Shown here piece by piece: positions 55,578 through 63,901 of a stretch of DNA of 64,000 nucleotides. The DNA is taken from the NCBI GenBank assembly GCA_963819115.1, contig CAWFUR010000012.1, positions 1 through 64,000 of the forward strand. Reading direction: 5' to 3'. The position numbers were made by a program, and so were the translations under genes. Each line of letters starts with the position of its first letter. Position 1 is the stretch's first letter. This stretch comes from JACVRW01 sp963819115. Its GTDB lineage: Bacteria; Actinomycetota; Thermoleophilia; Solirubrobacterales; Thermoleophilaceae. Below the pieces are notes generated by a model, which was given only the letters and a program-made list of their open reading frames with translations, did not search any database and was not told the origin of the DNA.

Positions 55578-57112
55578 TCCTCCCGCTCGCGGACGTGCCC
55601 GCGCCCGACATCGACTACCAGGAGCTCTCGCCGCTGATAGCGGTGACGGGCGGCTCGGTGGTGGTGCTCATGGTGGGCCTGTTCAGCTCGCGCTTCGTGC
55701 GCGTGACGCTGGTGCCGGCGCTGAGCGCGGTGGCGCTGCTCACGGCCATCGGGCTCGCGATCTGGGATTGGGGCGCCGGGGACTCCGCGCCGATCATTCA
55801 GGGGGCGCTGGCGGTGGACGCGCTGTCGCTCAGCATCACGATGCTGGTGTGCCTGGCCGGCCTCGCGGCCATCGCGCTCTCCCTGCGAGCGGAGGCGGTT
55901 CGGGAAGCCGGCCAGGGCGAGTACCACTCGCTGCTGCTGGGCTCGATCGCCGGAATGATCGTCCTGGCCGGGGCGGAGAGCCTGATCATGCTGTTCGTGG
56001 GGATCGAGCTGCTGTCGATCCCCCTCTACGTGCTCTGCGCCACCGAGCTGTGGCGGCGCACCTCGCTCGAGGCCGGGCTCAAGTACCTGGTGATCGGATC
56101 GGTGGGCTCGGCCACCCTCCTCTACGGGCTGGCCCTGATCTACGGCGCCACCGGGGCGATGAGCTTCCACGGGATCCAGGCGGCGATCGGCGACACCATC
56201 GCCCTGGACGATCCGCTGCTGCTCACCGGCATCGCCCTCACCGTCACCGGCCTGGCCTTCAAGGCGTCCGTGGCTCCGTTCCACCAGTGGACGCCCGACG
56301 TCTACGAGGGGGCGCCCACGCCGATCACGGCGTTCATGGCCGTGGCCACCAAGGCGGCGGCGTTCGCGATCTTCCTGCGCCTGTTCGACGAGGCGCTCGG
56401 CCTCTCACAGCTCCAATGGGGCCCGGCCCTGGCCGTGCTGGCCACGATCACGATCGTGGTGGGCAACGTGGGCGCGATCGGGCAGCGCTCGCTCAAGCGG
56501 ATGCTGGCCTGGTCGAGCGTCGGTCAGGCGGGCTACCTCCTGGCCGGCGTGGTGGTGGGCACGAAGCTGGGGCTCCAGGCCACGGTCTTCTACCTCGCGG
56601 CGTACCTGGCGATGAACCTGGCCGCCTTCGCGGTGGTGGTGGCCCGCGAGCGCGTTTCGGAGCACGGCGACGACCTGAGCTCCGTGGAGAACCTCGGGCG
56701 CTCCCAGCCGTGGCTGGCCTGGCCGCTCACGATCGCGATGCTCTCGCTGGCCGGCTTCCCGGCCACGGTGGGCTTCGTCGGGAAGTTCTATTTGATCGAG
56801 GCCTCGGTGGCCGGCGACTACGCGTGGCTGGGCGTGACGATCGTGATCGGGTCGGTGATCTCGCTCGTCTACTACCTGCGGGTCGTGGCCCTCATGTGGC
56901 TGGGCACCTACGACGTGTCGCTGCCCGAGCTGCCCCACAGGCGGGTGAAGCCGGTGGCGGGATGGTCGCCGGAGGCCGACGCTCGCGCCCAGCCGGAGGT
57001 GGCGGCGGTGGCGATCGCGTTCGCCGCGGCCACGCTCTTCTTCGGGATCTGGCCCGCGCCGCTGTTCGACCTGGCCCGGGACGTGGGCACGGCGATCTCC
57101 AGCCTTCGGTAG
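55574..57112 (+). CDS. nuoN: NADH-quinone oxidoreductase subunit N
   Basis: 512 residues, about 14 spans, GTG start overlapping nuoM. FVGIELLSIPLYVLCATELW, GLAFKASVAPFHQWTPDVYE, GAPTPITAFMAVATKAAAF and SLKRMLAWSSVGQAGYLLAG mark the third antiporter-like subunit. It ends the 14-gene operon, which contains all standard complex I subunits in the common A-to-N order. Confidence 0.95.
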   Translation: MILPLADVPAPDIDYQELSPLIAVTGGSVVVLMVGLFSSRFVRVTLVPALSAVALLTAIGLAIWDWGAGDSAPIIQGALAVDALSLSITMLVCLAGLAAIALSLRAEAVREAGQGEYHSLLLGSIAGMIVLAGAESLIMLFVGIELLSIPLYVLCATELWRRTSLEAGLKYLVIGSVGSATLLYGLALIYGATGAMSFHGIQAAIGDTIALDDPLLLTGIALTVTGLAFKASVAPFHQWTPDVYEGAPTPITAFMAVATKAAAFAIFLRLFDEALGLSQLQWGPALAVLATITIVVGNVGAIGQRSLKRMLAWSSVGQAGYLLAGVVVGTKLGLQATVFYLAAYLAMNLAAFAVVVARERVSEHGDDLSSVENLGRSQPWLAWPLTIAMLSLAGFPATVGFVGKFYLIEASVAGDYAWLGVTIVIGSVISLVYYLRVVALMWLGTYDVSLPELPHRRVKPVAGWSPEADARAQPEVAAVAIAFAAATLFFGIWPAPLFDLARDVGTAISSLR

Positions 57113-57142
57113 AGGTCCGCCTCTCAGGGGTGCGTCACGTCC

Positions 57143-57159
57143 CCGGTCTTAGTGACCGG
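57143..57159 (+). terminator. Hairpin after the nuo operon
   Basis: CCGGTC (57143-57148), loop TTAGT, GACCGG (57154-57159). The 6-bp stem lies 31 bases after the nuoN stop. No T-tract follows, so termination strength is uncertain. Confidence 0.35.
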
Positions 57160-57232
57160 AGTGCGGGCCGAGTTACTCACGCATAGCGAGCATAAGTCGG
57201 CCCACACCTCGGATGGGCGCGTGGAGGAGGGC

Positions 57233-58093
57233 CTATTTGCGCGTCTTGGTGGGTGGCTTGTCGTTGCGCGTCGCGGTCTGGTCGCGCTTGAAGCGGCCGG
57301 TGGGGGCACGGGCCGACCGGGACTTGCCTTCGGCGGACAAGGCATCCGTGAGAGTCGGGGTCGATCCCCTGGCCTTCGTGGCCTTGGGCGCGGCCGAGGT
57401 CTTCTTGCTCTTTCCGTTCTTGCGCTCCTTGGTGGCCTTCGCCTTTGGCTTCTTGGTCGCCTTGGCCTTGGGGGGCGCCGCCGTCGCACGACGTTCGGGC
57501 TCCCGTGCCAGCCGCGCCGGCAGGGCGTCGCCGCGGGCGCCCAGCGGCGCCGCGGCGGTGCGGGCCGTCGCCGGACGCGGCGGGGGGAGGTCCCTGGCGG
57601 AGGGCGTCAGCTTCAGCACCGGCCCCCTGCGGTTGCCGATCCCGCGTAGCACGTAGGCGTCGCGGTGGTGGTTGTAGGCGAACAGCGGCGTGAGCAGCCT
57701 GATCACCGAGGCGGGCACGTGGCGACGCCGGCGCTGCTCGTTCCCGAGCGCGTATCCGTAGGCCATGGGCGGACCCGACCGGGCATAGGCCACGAGCCCC
57801 ACGAGCAGCACCAGAACCGCGACCGGGGCCAGGAGCAGGAGCCACAGCATCGAGCTGCCGTCGTCCGGGCCGTTCCGGCCGCTCGCGCCGGCCGAGCGGC
57901 CCGCGGCCGGGCCCCGACCCGCGCCGCTGTCGCCGCGGGCGAGCTTCTCCTTCCCCAGCGGGTACTCCTGGGTCAGTTGCGATGGAGCGGTGGTGGTTTG
58001 GCCCTGTCCCACCCCCACCGCGACGGCGAGCATCATCAGCGACAGCGCGAGCGCCGTGACCGCCACCCGACCGGCGAGCCGTGATCCCGTCAT
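57233..58093 (-). CDS. Two-span membrane protein with RDAYVLR motif and Lys/Ala-rich tail
   Basis: 286 residues from the ATG at 58093, which overlaps the stop of the L,D-transpeptidase gene (ATGA). A signal peptide or first span (about 9-29), a Gly/Ser-rich outside segment, and a second span (about 82-103) lead to a cytoplasmic part. Residues 126-162 (VPASVIRLLTPLFAYNHHRD, then AYVLRGIGNRRGPVLKL) are repeated in the small protein encoded at 60404. The remaining 125 residues are Lys/Ala/Pro/Thr-rich like a histone H1 tail (PKAKATKKPKAKATKERK), which could bind nucleic acid or envelope polymers. No family known to me. Confidence 0.65.
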   Translation of the reverse strand: MTGSRLAGRVAVTALALSLMMLAVAVGVGQGQTTTAPSQLTQEYPLGKEKLARGDSGAGRGPAAGRSAGASGRNGPDDGSSMLWLLLLAPVAVLVLLVGLVAYARSGPPMAYGYALGNEQRRRRHVPASVIRLLTPLFAYNHHRDAYVLRGIGNRRGPVLKLTPSARDLPPPRPATARTAAAPLGARGDALPARLAREPERRATAAPPKAKATKKPKAKATKERKNGKSKKTSAAPKATKARGSTPTLTDALSAEGKSRSARAPTGRFKRDQTATRNDKPPTKTRK

Positions 58094-58863
58094 CGCACCG
58101 TCACCGGGGTGCCGACGGGCATGAGCCTGCCGAGCTCGAGGATCTTGGCGTTCTTCATCCGAATGCATCCGTGGGAAACGCGCCCCGGGATCAGACCCGG
58201 CTGGTCGGTTCCGTGGATCCCCACGAAACCACCGGCGGGCCAGTCGGTGAGCACCGCCGAGCGGGCGCTCGTGCCGAATGCCAGCGGACCGTAGGTGGGG
58301 CTGCTGTAGCGCGTGAGCCTGTTCCTGATGTAGAACCGCCCGCCCGGGGTGGGGTACTCGGGCCGGCCTATTCCCACCCGGGCGACGAACACGGGACGTC
58401 CGTCGCGGAGCAGCGTAGCGCGCAGGCTGCGGCGGTCAACCACGAGCGTGGTGCGCACCAGGTTGTAGCCCGCGAGCGCCCGGCGGGGCAGCCACCCGAC
58501 GGTGCCGTTCGGGAGAACCGGGAGGCGCGCCCTCACCCACAACCGCCCCGCGGACCTGCGCGCCCGGCCAAGCACCTGCACGATGTTCGCCGTGCCCTCG
58601 GGGGTGCGCGTGCCGATCGCGGCCAGGGCCGGGGCGGCGGGCGTGGGCCGCCGTCGCGCGACCACCGACCGGCGCACGGCGGCCCAGCGCGCCACATGCC
58701 GGGAGTGGGCCAGTGGCGAGGGGGGAGGGATGTGGATCCCGGCCTTCACCGGACCCGGGAGCGAGGTGGCCGGCAACGGGTCGGACGAGGATGCGGACAC
58801 GGCCGCGACGGTCACCACCGACGCGGCCACGAGCCCGACGGCCACTCGGGCCCGCAAGCCCAC
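58090..58863 (-). CDS. L,D-transpeptidase (YkuD) with SH3-like domain
   Basis: About 257 residues from the GTG at 58863, which is 11 bases after the preceding gene's stop. An N-terminal span (RARVAVGLVAASVVTVAAVS) exports it. Residues about 85-135 resemble an SH3-like wall-binding segment (NIVQVLGRARR, RLWVRARLPVLPNGTVGWLP). The YkuD domain has LVVDRRSLRATLLRDGRPVF, GIGRPEYPTPGGRFYI and the active-site HGTDQPG then SHGCIRM with catalytic Cys. It forms 3-3 peptidoglycan cross-links or attaches proteins to peptidoglycan. Confidence 0.88.
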   Translation of the reverse strand: MGLRARVAVGLVAASVVTVAAVSASSSDPLPATSLPGPVKAGIHIPPPSPLAHSRHVARWAAVRRSVVARRRPTPAAPALAAIGTRTPEGTANIVQVLGRARRSAGRLWVRARLPVLPNGTVGWLPRRALAGYNLVRTTLVVDRRSLRATLLRDGRPVFVARVGIGRPEYPTPGGRFYIRNRLTRYSSPTYGPLAFGTSARSAVLTDWPAGGFVGIHGTDQPGLIPGRVSHGCIRMKNAKILELGRLMPVGTPVTVR

Positions 58864-58874
58864 GCGATGGAGCG

Positions 58875-59591
58875 TCAGCCGGTGTATCGGGGGCTCCCGA
58901 AGGCACTCGTGCGGGGTGCGGACACGACGAACTTCGTGTCGGCCACCACGCCGAGGACCCGGGACTTCGTCAGCGGCTCGTCGAAGGCGTCGGGGGCGGG
59001 CAGGACTCCGGCCAGGCGCCGGATCCATGCGGCGTGGCGCGCCTCGACGGAGTGGATGCGGATGGCCGCCGCCAGGTAGGCCCGCGACTTGATCTTTGGC
59101 GCCTGGTCCTTGTAGGCCGCCGTGCCGAGATCCTCGAAGGCCACGGCCGTGCGCCGGAACGCGGGCTGGTCCTCGGTGACTCCGCGGAAGTCGAACTTCG
59201 GCCGTCCGATGGCCGACGCGCCGAGCGTCTGCCGCAGGGCCTTCACGTGCGCGCGCTCGTGCGCGCCCACCACCTCGGCCTGGTGGGCGAACTCGCCCCG
59301 GAGCGCGCCCAGGCGCTCGGCCTCGGTGTAGAAGGCGGCCTGAAGGTATTCCAGCGCCAACGCGTAGTTGAGGATCTCCCTGTCCTGCTTGGCGCTGCCC
59401 TTGGCCACGGCTCCGGCCACGGGCCCGGCGGCACCGGCCAGGAGCATGGCCCCGCCCACTCCGGCGCCCTTGAGCAACTGGCCGCGGGTGGGGTGCGCGA
59501 GGGCGTCCGACGCCTCGCGCAGGGCGCCGTCGGCGTCCAGCTCGTCGAGGTCGACGGCTCCGATCAGCTCAGATGTGGTGCGTTCGCTCAT
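58875..59591 (-). CDS. Ferritin-like domain protein with twin-Arg-less hydrophobic leader
   Basis: 238 residues. Residues about 35-62 (TRGQLLKGAGVGGAMLLAGA) are a hydrophobic leader, single Arg pair absent, so export route is uncertain. The ferritin-like four-helix bundle (about 68-205) has DREILNYALALEYLQAAFYT, VVGAHERAHVKALRQTLG, FEDLGTAAYKDQ and IHSVEARHAAWIRRLAG, containing the Glu and ExxH residues for a di-iron site. It belongs to the ferritin_2/desiccation-related group. Its neighbour at 59605 is a paralogue. Confidence 0.8.
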   Translation of the reverse strand: MSERTTSELIGAVDLDELDADGALREASDALAHPTRGQLLKGAGVGGAMLLAGAAGPVAGAVAKGSAKQDREILNYALALEYLQAAFYTEAERLGALRGEFAHQAEVVGAHERAHVKALRQTLGASAIGRPKFDFRGVTEDQPAFRRTAVAFEDLGTAAYKDQAPKIKSRAYLAAAIRIHSVEARHAAWIRRLAGVLPAPDAFDEPLTKSRVLGVVADTKFVVSAPRTSAFGSPRYTG

Positions 59592-59604
59592 CGTCCTCTC
59601 CAGA

Positions 59605-60240
59605 TCAGCCCAGGTAGCCGGCTTCCCGAAGCCGGGCCTGGGTCTCGTCGGCGCTGAGGACGGTGTCGGACGCGTGCGGCGCAGGCACCTCTCCGGCCAG
59701 GTCGCGGATCCAGGAGGCGTGGCGCGCCTCCACCGACACGATCTTCGCCGCCGCCGCCAGCGTGCCGGGCGTGAGGTTGGTGGCCTGGCCGTTGTAGGCG
59801 GCGAGGCCGATGTCCTCCAGCGCCACCGCCGCCGTGCGGAACCTGTCCGCGCTCGAGGTCGAGTTGCCCAGGCTGAGCTTCGGAACGGGCTTCGCGCCCT
59901 TGCCGAGGGCCTGCTTGAGGAAGGCGAGGTGCCGGCGCTCGTGATCGCCCACCACCTGCGCGAACTGGCGCAACTCTCCGGTCAGCCCGGCCGACCTCAG
60001 CCCGGCCGCGTAGAACTTGGCCTGCAGCGTCTCCACGATGAGGGCGAAGTTCAGGATCTCGGCGTCCTGGTCGGCCGAGGGCGCGGACGCCGCGAGCTTC
60101 GGCAGTCCGGCGAGCAGAACGCCGCCAACGATGATCGCGCCTCCGGCCACCACCGCGCGCTCGAGGAAGGCCGCGCGGGAGCGTGCGTGGCCCACGTCGG
60201 GCGCGCCGCCCATCACCTCCAGGTTGATCTCATCCGTCAT
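59605..60240 (-). CDS. Ferritin-like domain protein (paralogue)
   Basis: 211 residues. A hydrophobic leader (ERAVVAGGAIIVGGVLLAGL) is followed by the same bundle: DAEILNFALIVETLQAKFYA, VVGDHERRHLAFLKQALG, LEDIGLAAYNGQ and IVSVEARHASWIRDLAG. All di-iron type Glu/His positions match the neighbour, from which it differs in the first and last 40 residues. The pair probably forms one operon with the L,D-transpeptidase. Role: metal storage, peroxide protection or desiccation survival (family-based inference). Confidence 0.8.
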   Translation of the reverse strand: MTDEINLEVMGGAPDVGHARSRAAFLERAVVAGGAIIVGGVLLAGLPKLAASAPSADQDAEILNFALIVETLQAKFYAAGLRSAGLTGELRQFAQVVGDHERRHLAFLKQALGKGAKPVPKLSLGNSTSSADRFRTAAVALEDIGLAAYNGQATNLTPGTLAAAAKIVSVEARHASWIRDLAGEVPAPHASDTVLSADETQARLREAGYLG

Positions 60241-60403
60241 GGGGACCTCCGTCCAGGTTCGGCGCCGAAAGCTGCCCGTTACCAGGGTTGCTGACGCAGC
60301 ACACGCCGAATCGGATCAACTTCCAGTCCTCCACCGGGCTGATTGCAGCGATCCCCAACCCGCCCTGCAGGCGAGCGCGGAGGTGTGCGGCGTATCGCGC
60401 GAA

Positions 60404-60658
60404 CTAGGCGCCGGGGCGGCGCTTCAGCGCCGAACCGCCTGCCGCGATCGTCGCGCCCGGGGGACGGGCGGAGGACCTGCGGATCAGGCGCAGCACGGGA
60501 CCGTGTCGCCTGCCGACCAGCCTCAGCACGTAGGCGTCGCGGACCCTGCTGTAGCGGAAGAACGGCTTCAGCATCGTGAGGGTGCGGCGGCCCACCTGGT
60601 GACGTGGCCGTGGCGTCTCGCGAAATACGACGGGTGAATTCATCAAACGAGACATCAT
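60404..60658 (-). CDS. 84-residue basic protein carrying the RDAYVLR motif
   Basis: Starts at ATG 60658 (TTG at 60661 and ATG at 60655 are alternatives), with AAAGG just upstream. Residues 24-60 (RRTLTMLKPFFRYSRVRDAY, then VLRLVGRRHGPVLRLIRR) align with residues 126-162 of the protein encoded at 57233: P-x-F-x-Y-x3-R-D-A-Y-V-L-R, then G-x-R-x-G-P-V-L-x-L. The rest is basic and lacks a membrane segment. The match to a neighbouring gene product is the main reason to call it real. Confidence 0.6.
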   Translation of the reverse strand: MMSRLMNSPVVFRETPRPRHQVGRRTLTMLKPFFRYSRVRDAYVLRLVGRRHGPVLRLIRRSSARPPGATIAAGGSALKRRPGA

Positions 60659-60732
60659 CAACCTTTGAACGATGTTAAGGGACGAAACCTTCCATGGTGC
60701 CCGTACTCGATGAGCACAGCATGACCGTTATT

Positions 60733-60757
60733 GGCACTTCTTGCGCCACAAAGTGCC
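60733..60757. promoter_or_regulatory. Inverted repeat upstream of the acyl-CoA ligase gene
   Basis: GGCACTT (60733-60739) and AAGTGCC (60751-60757) are perfect 7-bp inverted copies with 11 bases between. The repeat lies 58 bases before the ligase ATG in an AT-richer intergenic stretch, a suitable place for a regulator site. Confidence 0.35.
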
Positions 60758-60814
60758 GTATCGGGCGCATTCCCGCTGGGGTACGCTGCGCACGTCGATT
60801 TAAGGAGCAGAGGG

Positions 60815-62329
60815 ATGAGCGAGAGCCTGGCCACGATTCTCACGAAGACCGCCGCGACGCAGCCCGATCACGTCGCCTTCAAGCTGGATGACCTCGAGCT
60901 GAGCTACGGGATGCTCGAGGAGGGCAGCGCGCGCATCGCGGGCTTCCTCAGGTCGAGGGGAGTCGAGCCCGGTGACCGCGTGGGGATCATGCTCCCCAAC
61001 GTCCCCTACTTCCCGGTCGTCTACTACGGGATCCTGCGTGCTGGTGGGGTCGTGGTGCCCATGAACGTTCTGCTGAAGGAGCGCGAGGTGCGCTTCTACC
61101 TGGAGGACCCGGGCGCGAAGATCGTCTTCGCCTGGCACGAGTTCGACGAGGCGGCCTCCCCTGGCGCCGAGGCCGCCGGCGCCGAGTGCGTGCTGGTGGC
61201 CCCGGGCGCGTTCGAGGAGTTGCTTGCCGGGCAGGAGCCAGACCGGAACGACGCGGACCGGGACGGGGAGGACACGGCCGTGATCCTCTACACCTCGGGT
61301 ACCACGGGCAAGCCGAAGGGGGCCGAGCTCACCCACTCGAACCTGGGCCGCAACTGCCTCACCACCGGCAGCACCCTCGCCGGGCTCTCCAAGGACGACG
61401 TGCTGCTGGGCGCCCTGCCGCTCTTCCACTCGTTCGGGCAGACCTGCACCATGAACTCGAGTGTGGAGAGCGGGGCCACCGTGACGATGCTCCCGCGCTT
61501 CGATCCGGAGAAGGCTCTCGAGATCATCGAGCGGGACAGCGTCACGGTGTTCCAGGGCGTGCCCACGATGTACAACGCGATGCTCCATGCGGATTCGGCC
61601 GATACCGCCGACACGTCCACGCTGCGCCTCTGCATGTCGGGCGGGGCCGCGATGCCGGCGGAGCTGATGCGGGCCTTCGAGGAGAAGTTCGGGTGCATCA
61701 TCCTCGAGGGCTACGGGCTCTCCGAGACCTCCCCGGTGGCGTCGTTCAACCATCCCGACCGCGAGCGCAAGCCGGGATCGATCGGCACGCCCATCGACGG
61801 CGTGGAGATGAAGCTGGTGGATGACGACGGGAACGAGGTGGCCGAGGGAGAGATCGGCGAGATCGTGATCCGCGGGCACAACATCATGAAGTGCTACTGG
61901 GAGCGGGAAGAGGCCACCGCGGAGGCCATCAACGAGGACGGCTGGTTCCACTCCGGCGACATGGGCAAGGTGGACGAGGACGGCTACTACTTCATCGTCG
62001 ACCGCAAGAAGGAGCTGATCATCCGGGGCGGCTACAACGTCTACCCGCGTGAGGTCGAGGAGGTTCTCTACGAGCACCCCTCCGTCCAGGAGGTGGCCGT
62101 GGTGGGCGTGCCGGACGAGGCCCTGGGCGAGGAGGTGGGCTGCGCCGTGGTCCTGAAGAAGGGCGCGGAGGCCGACGCGGAGGAGCTGAAGTCCTACGTG
62201 AAGGAGCAGGTGGCGGCCTACAAGTACCCGCGCAAGGTGTGGTTCCTCGATGAGCTGCCCAAGGGCCCCACGGGCAAGATCCTGAAGCGCGAGATCAAGG
62301 CGCCGGAGAGGGCGGCCTCGGCCCCGTAA
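60815..62329 (+). CDS. Long-chain acyl-CoA synthetase-like AMP ligase
   Basis: 504 residues from the ATG at 60815, with AAGGAG upstream. Adenylation motifs: YTSGTTGKPKGAELTHSN (P-loop), EGYGLSETSPVASFN, GWFHSGDMGKVDEDGYYFIV, DRKKELIIRGGYNVYPREVE, and the catalytic Lys in PKGPTGKILKREI. The family activates fatty acids or other carboxylic acids to acyl-CoA through acyl-AMP. It has no membrane segment. The exact substrate chain length cannot be told. It stands alone with an inverted repeat upstream. Confidence 0.88.
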   Translation: MSESLATILTKTAATQPDHVAFKLDDLELSYGMLEEGSARIAGFLRSRGVEPGDRVGIMLPNVPYFPVVYYGILRAGGVVVPMNVLLKEREVRFYLEDPGAKIVFAWHEFDEAASPGAEAAGAECVLVAPGAFEELLAGQEPDRNDADRDGEDTAVILYTSGTTGKPKGAELTHSNLGRNCLTTGSTLAGLSKDDVLLGALPLFHSFGQTCTMNSSVESGATVTMLPRFDPEKALEIIERDSVTVFQGVPTMYNAMLHADSADTADTSTLRLCMSGGAAMPAELMRAFEEKFGCIILEGYGLSETSPVASFNHPDRERKPGSIGTPIDGVEMKLVDDDGNEVAEGEIGEIVIRGHNIMKCYWEREEATAEAINEDGWFHSGDMGKVDEDGYYFIVDRKKELIIRGGYNVYPREVEEVLYEHPSVQEVAVVGVPDEALGEEVGCAVVLKKGAEADAEELKSYVKEQVAAYKYPRKVWFLDELPKGPTGKILKREIKAPERAASAP

Positions 62330-62352
62330 CCTGGCGCTTCAGGGTGCTCAGC

Positions 62353-62358
62353 TAGCCT
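62353..62358 (+). promoter_or_regulatory. -10 box near the sulfatase-like lipoprotein gene
   Basis: TAGCCT lies ten bases before the ATG at 62369, predicting a leader of only a few bases. The same hexamer is found before the gene at 33. Confidence 0.35.
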
Positions 62359-62368
62359 GGCGGACCTC

Positions 62369-63901
62369 ATGAGCGCGGGTCCCGGGTTCACCCGGCGAGG
62401 ATTGATGGAGGCCGGGGGCGCCGGCGCGGCCGCGGTTGGGCTCGCCGCGTGCGGCGACGACTACTTCGCGCCGAAGACGAAGCACAGGCGTGACGCGCCG
62501 AACACGCTGCTGATCGTGACCGACTCCACGCGCGCGGACTACGTGGGCGCATACAACCACGTATCGCGCAACAAGACGCCGAACCTGGACGCCCTGGCGA
62601 GGGATTCGCTCCTCTTCGACCTCGCGGTGCCCGAGGCCATGCCCACCGGGCCGGCCCGCAGGTCGCTGCTCACCGGCCAGCGCTCCTTCCCCTACCGCAA
62701 CTGGGTGCCCACCCCAGGGTTGCCGCTCGAGCCGGGGTGGATCCCGATCCCGGACTGGCAGCCGATCGTGACCGAGGTCATGGGAGAGGCCGGGGTGGAG
62801 ACCGCGTACTGCACCGACAACCCGTTCCTGGTGGGCCCGCGTTTCGCGAACTTCCGGCGGACCCTCGACTACGCGCGTCCGAGCTATTCCCAGGGCGCGT
62901 ACCGCTTCCTGAACAAGCCCTTCAAGCGCCCGGCGCCCCGCAGCGCCATCGAGCGCTACCTGCTGCCCAAGCTGAACAACTCGCTGGAGGTGGGCCGCCT
63001 ACGGTCGCACGTGGGGTGGAACAGCATCTACCGCCACACCGAGCGCCAGTACCCAGCGGCACGGGTCATGCGCAGCGGGATGAACCTGCTCGACGACCTC
63101 AAGAAGCGGCGCCCGTTCTTCCTCGGCGTGGACAGCTTCGATCCGCACGAGCCGCTCGACGCGCCCACGGCCTACGTGGACCGGTTCGGAACGGAGCCGC
63201 GAGGCATCCAGAAGCAGGGCATCCAGCCGATCCAGCCCTTCGAGACACCGTACTCATGGGTGGTCGAGGTGGACCTCGACGACGAGACGATCGAGGTGGT
63301 GCGCGACCTCTACGCCGCCGAGATCACCTACGTGGACGCGTGGATCGGCCGGCTGATGAACAAGCTGGACGACGAGAAGCTGCTGGACGAGACCGTCGTC
63401 TACTACATCTCCGACCACGGCCTGACGCTCGGCGAGGACGGCGTGGTGGGCAAGGCCGCGGCGCGGGCCCAGTGGCACATCTACCACGTGCCCTGCATGA
63501 TCCGGCACCCGGAGGGCAAGCGCGCCGGCGAGCGCAGCCAGTTCTTCGCCTCCACCCACGACGTGGCTCCCACGCTGCTCTCCTTCATGGGCATCCGGGC
63601 GCCAGGACAGATGACGGGCGAGGACCTCTCCGTGCTCTTCGACGGCGGGGTGCCTCCGGACCGCCCCCATTTCACGGCCTGTTACGCGGACTACGTGCTC
63701 GCCGGTGACTTCGACTGGTTCCTCCTCTCTGACAGCGAGGGACGGCGCAAGCGCCTCTACGACAAGCGACGCGACCCGCGGGAGCAGGTGGACGTGGCCG
63801 CCGAGCACCCCGAGATCGTGGACCGGCTCTGGCGCACCCTGGAGGACGAGGCCGGCGGGACCCTTCCGCAGTTCGGCTCGAAGGGCGTGATCGGCGGGTG
63901 A
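62369..63901 (+). CDS. Tat-exported sulfatase-fold lipoprotein with Thr at the formylglycine position
   Basis: 510 residues. The leader has a twin-arginine motif (TRRGLMEAGG) and a lipobox (GLAAC, Cys28), so it is exported folded and lipid-anchored. The alkaline-phosphatase-superfamily fold is clear: first metal site LLIVTDSTRADYVG, SFDPHEP, second metal site YISDHGLTLGEDG, and LYDKRRDPREQVDVA near the end. The position of the modified Cys/Ser (CxPxR) reads TGPAR with Thr93. Thr cannot become formylglycine, so classical sulfatase catalysis is not expected; phosphotransferases of this superfamily use Thr. The substrate is unknown. The next gene overlaps by 4 bases. Confidence 0.82.
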   Translation: MSAGPGFTRRGLMEAGGAGAAAVGLAACGDDYFAPKTKHRRDAPNTLLIVTDSTRADYVGAYNHVSRNKTPNLDALARDSLLFDLAVPEAMPTGPARRSLLTGQRSFPYRNWVPTPGLPLEPGWIPIPDWQPIVTEVMGEAGVETAYCTDNPFLVGPRFANFRRTLDYARPSYSQGAYRFLNKPFKRPAPRSAIERYLLPKLNNSLEVGRLRSHVGWNSIYRHTERQYPAARVMRSGMNLLDDLKKRRPFFLGVDSFDPHEPLDAPTAYVDRFGTEPRGIQKQGIQPIQPFETPYSWVVEVDLDDETIEVVRDLYAAEITYVDAWIGRLMNKLDDEKLLDETVVYYISDHGLTLGEDGVVGKAAARAQWHIYHVPCMIRHPEGKRAGERSQFFASTHDVAPTLLSFMGIRAPGQMTGEDLSVLFDGGVPPDRPHFTACYADYVLAGDFDWFLLSDSEGRRKRLYDKRRDPREQVDVAAEHPEIVDRLWRTLEDEAGGTLPQFGSKGVIGG

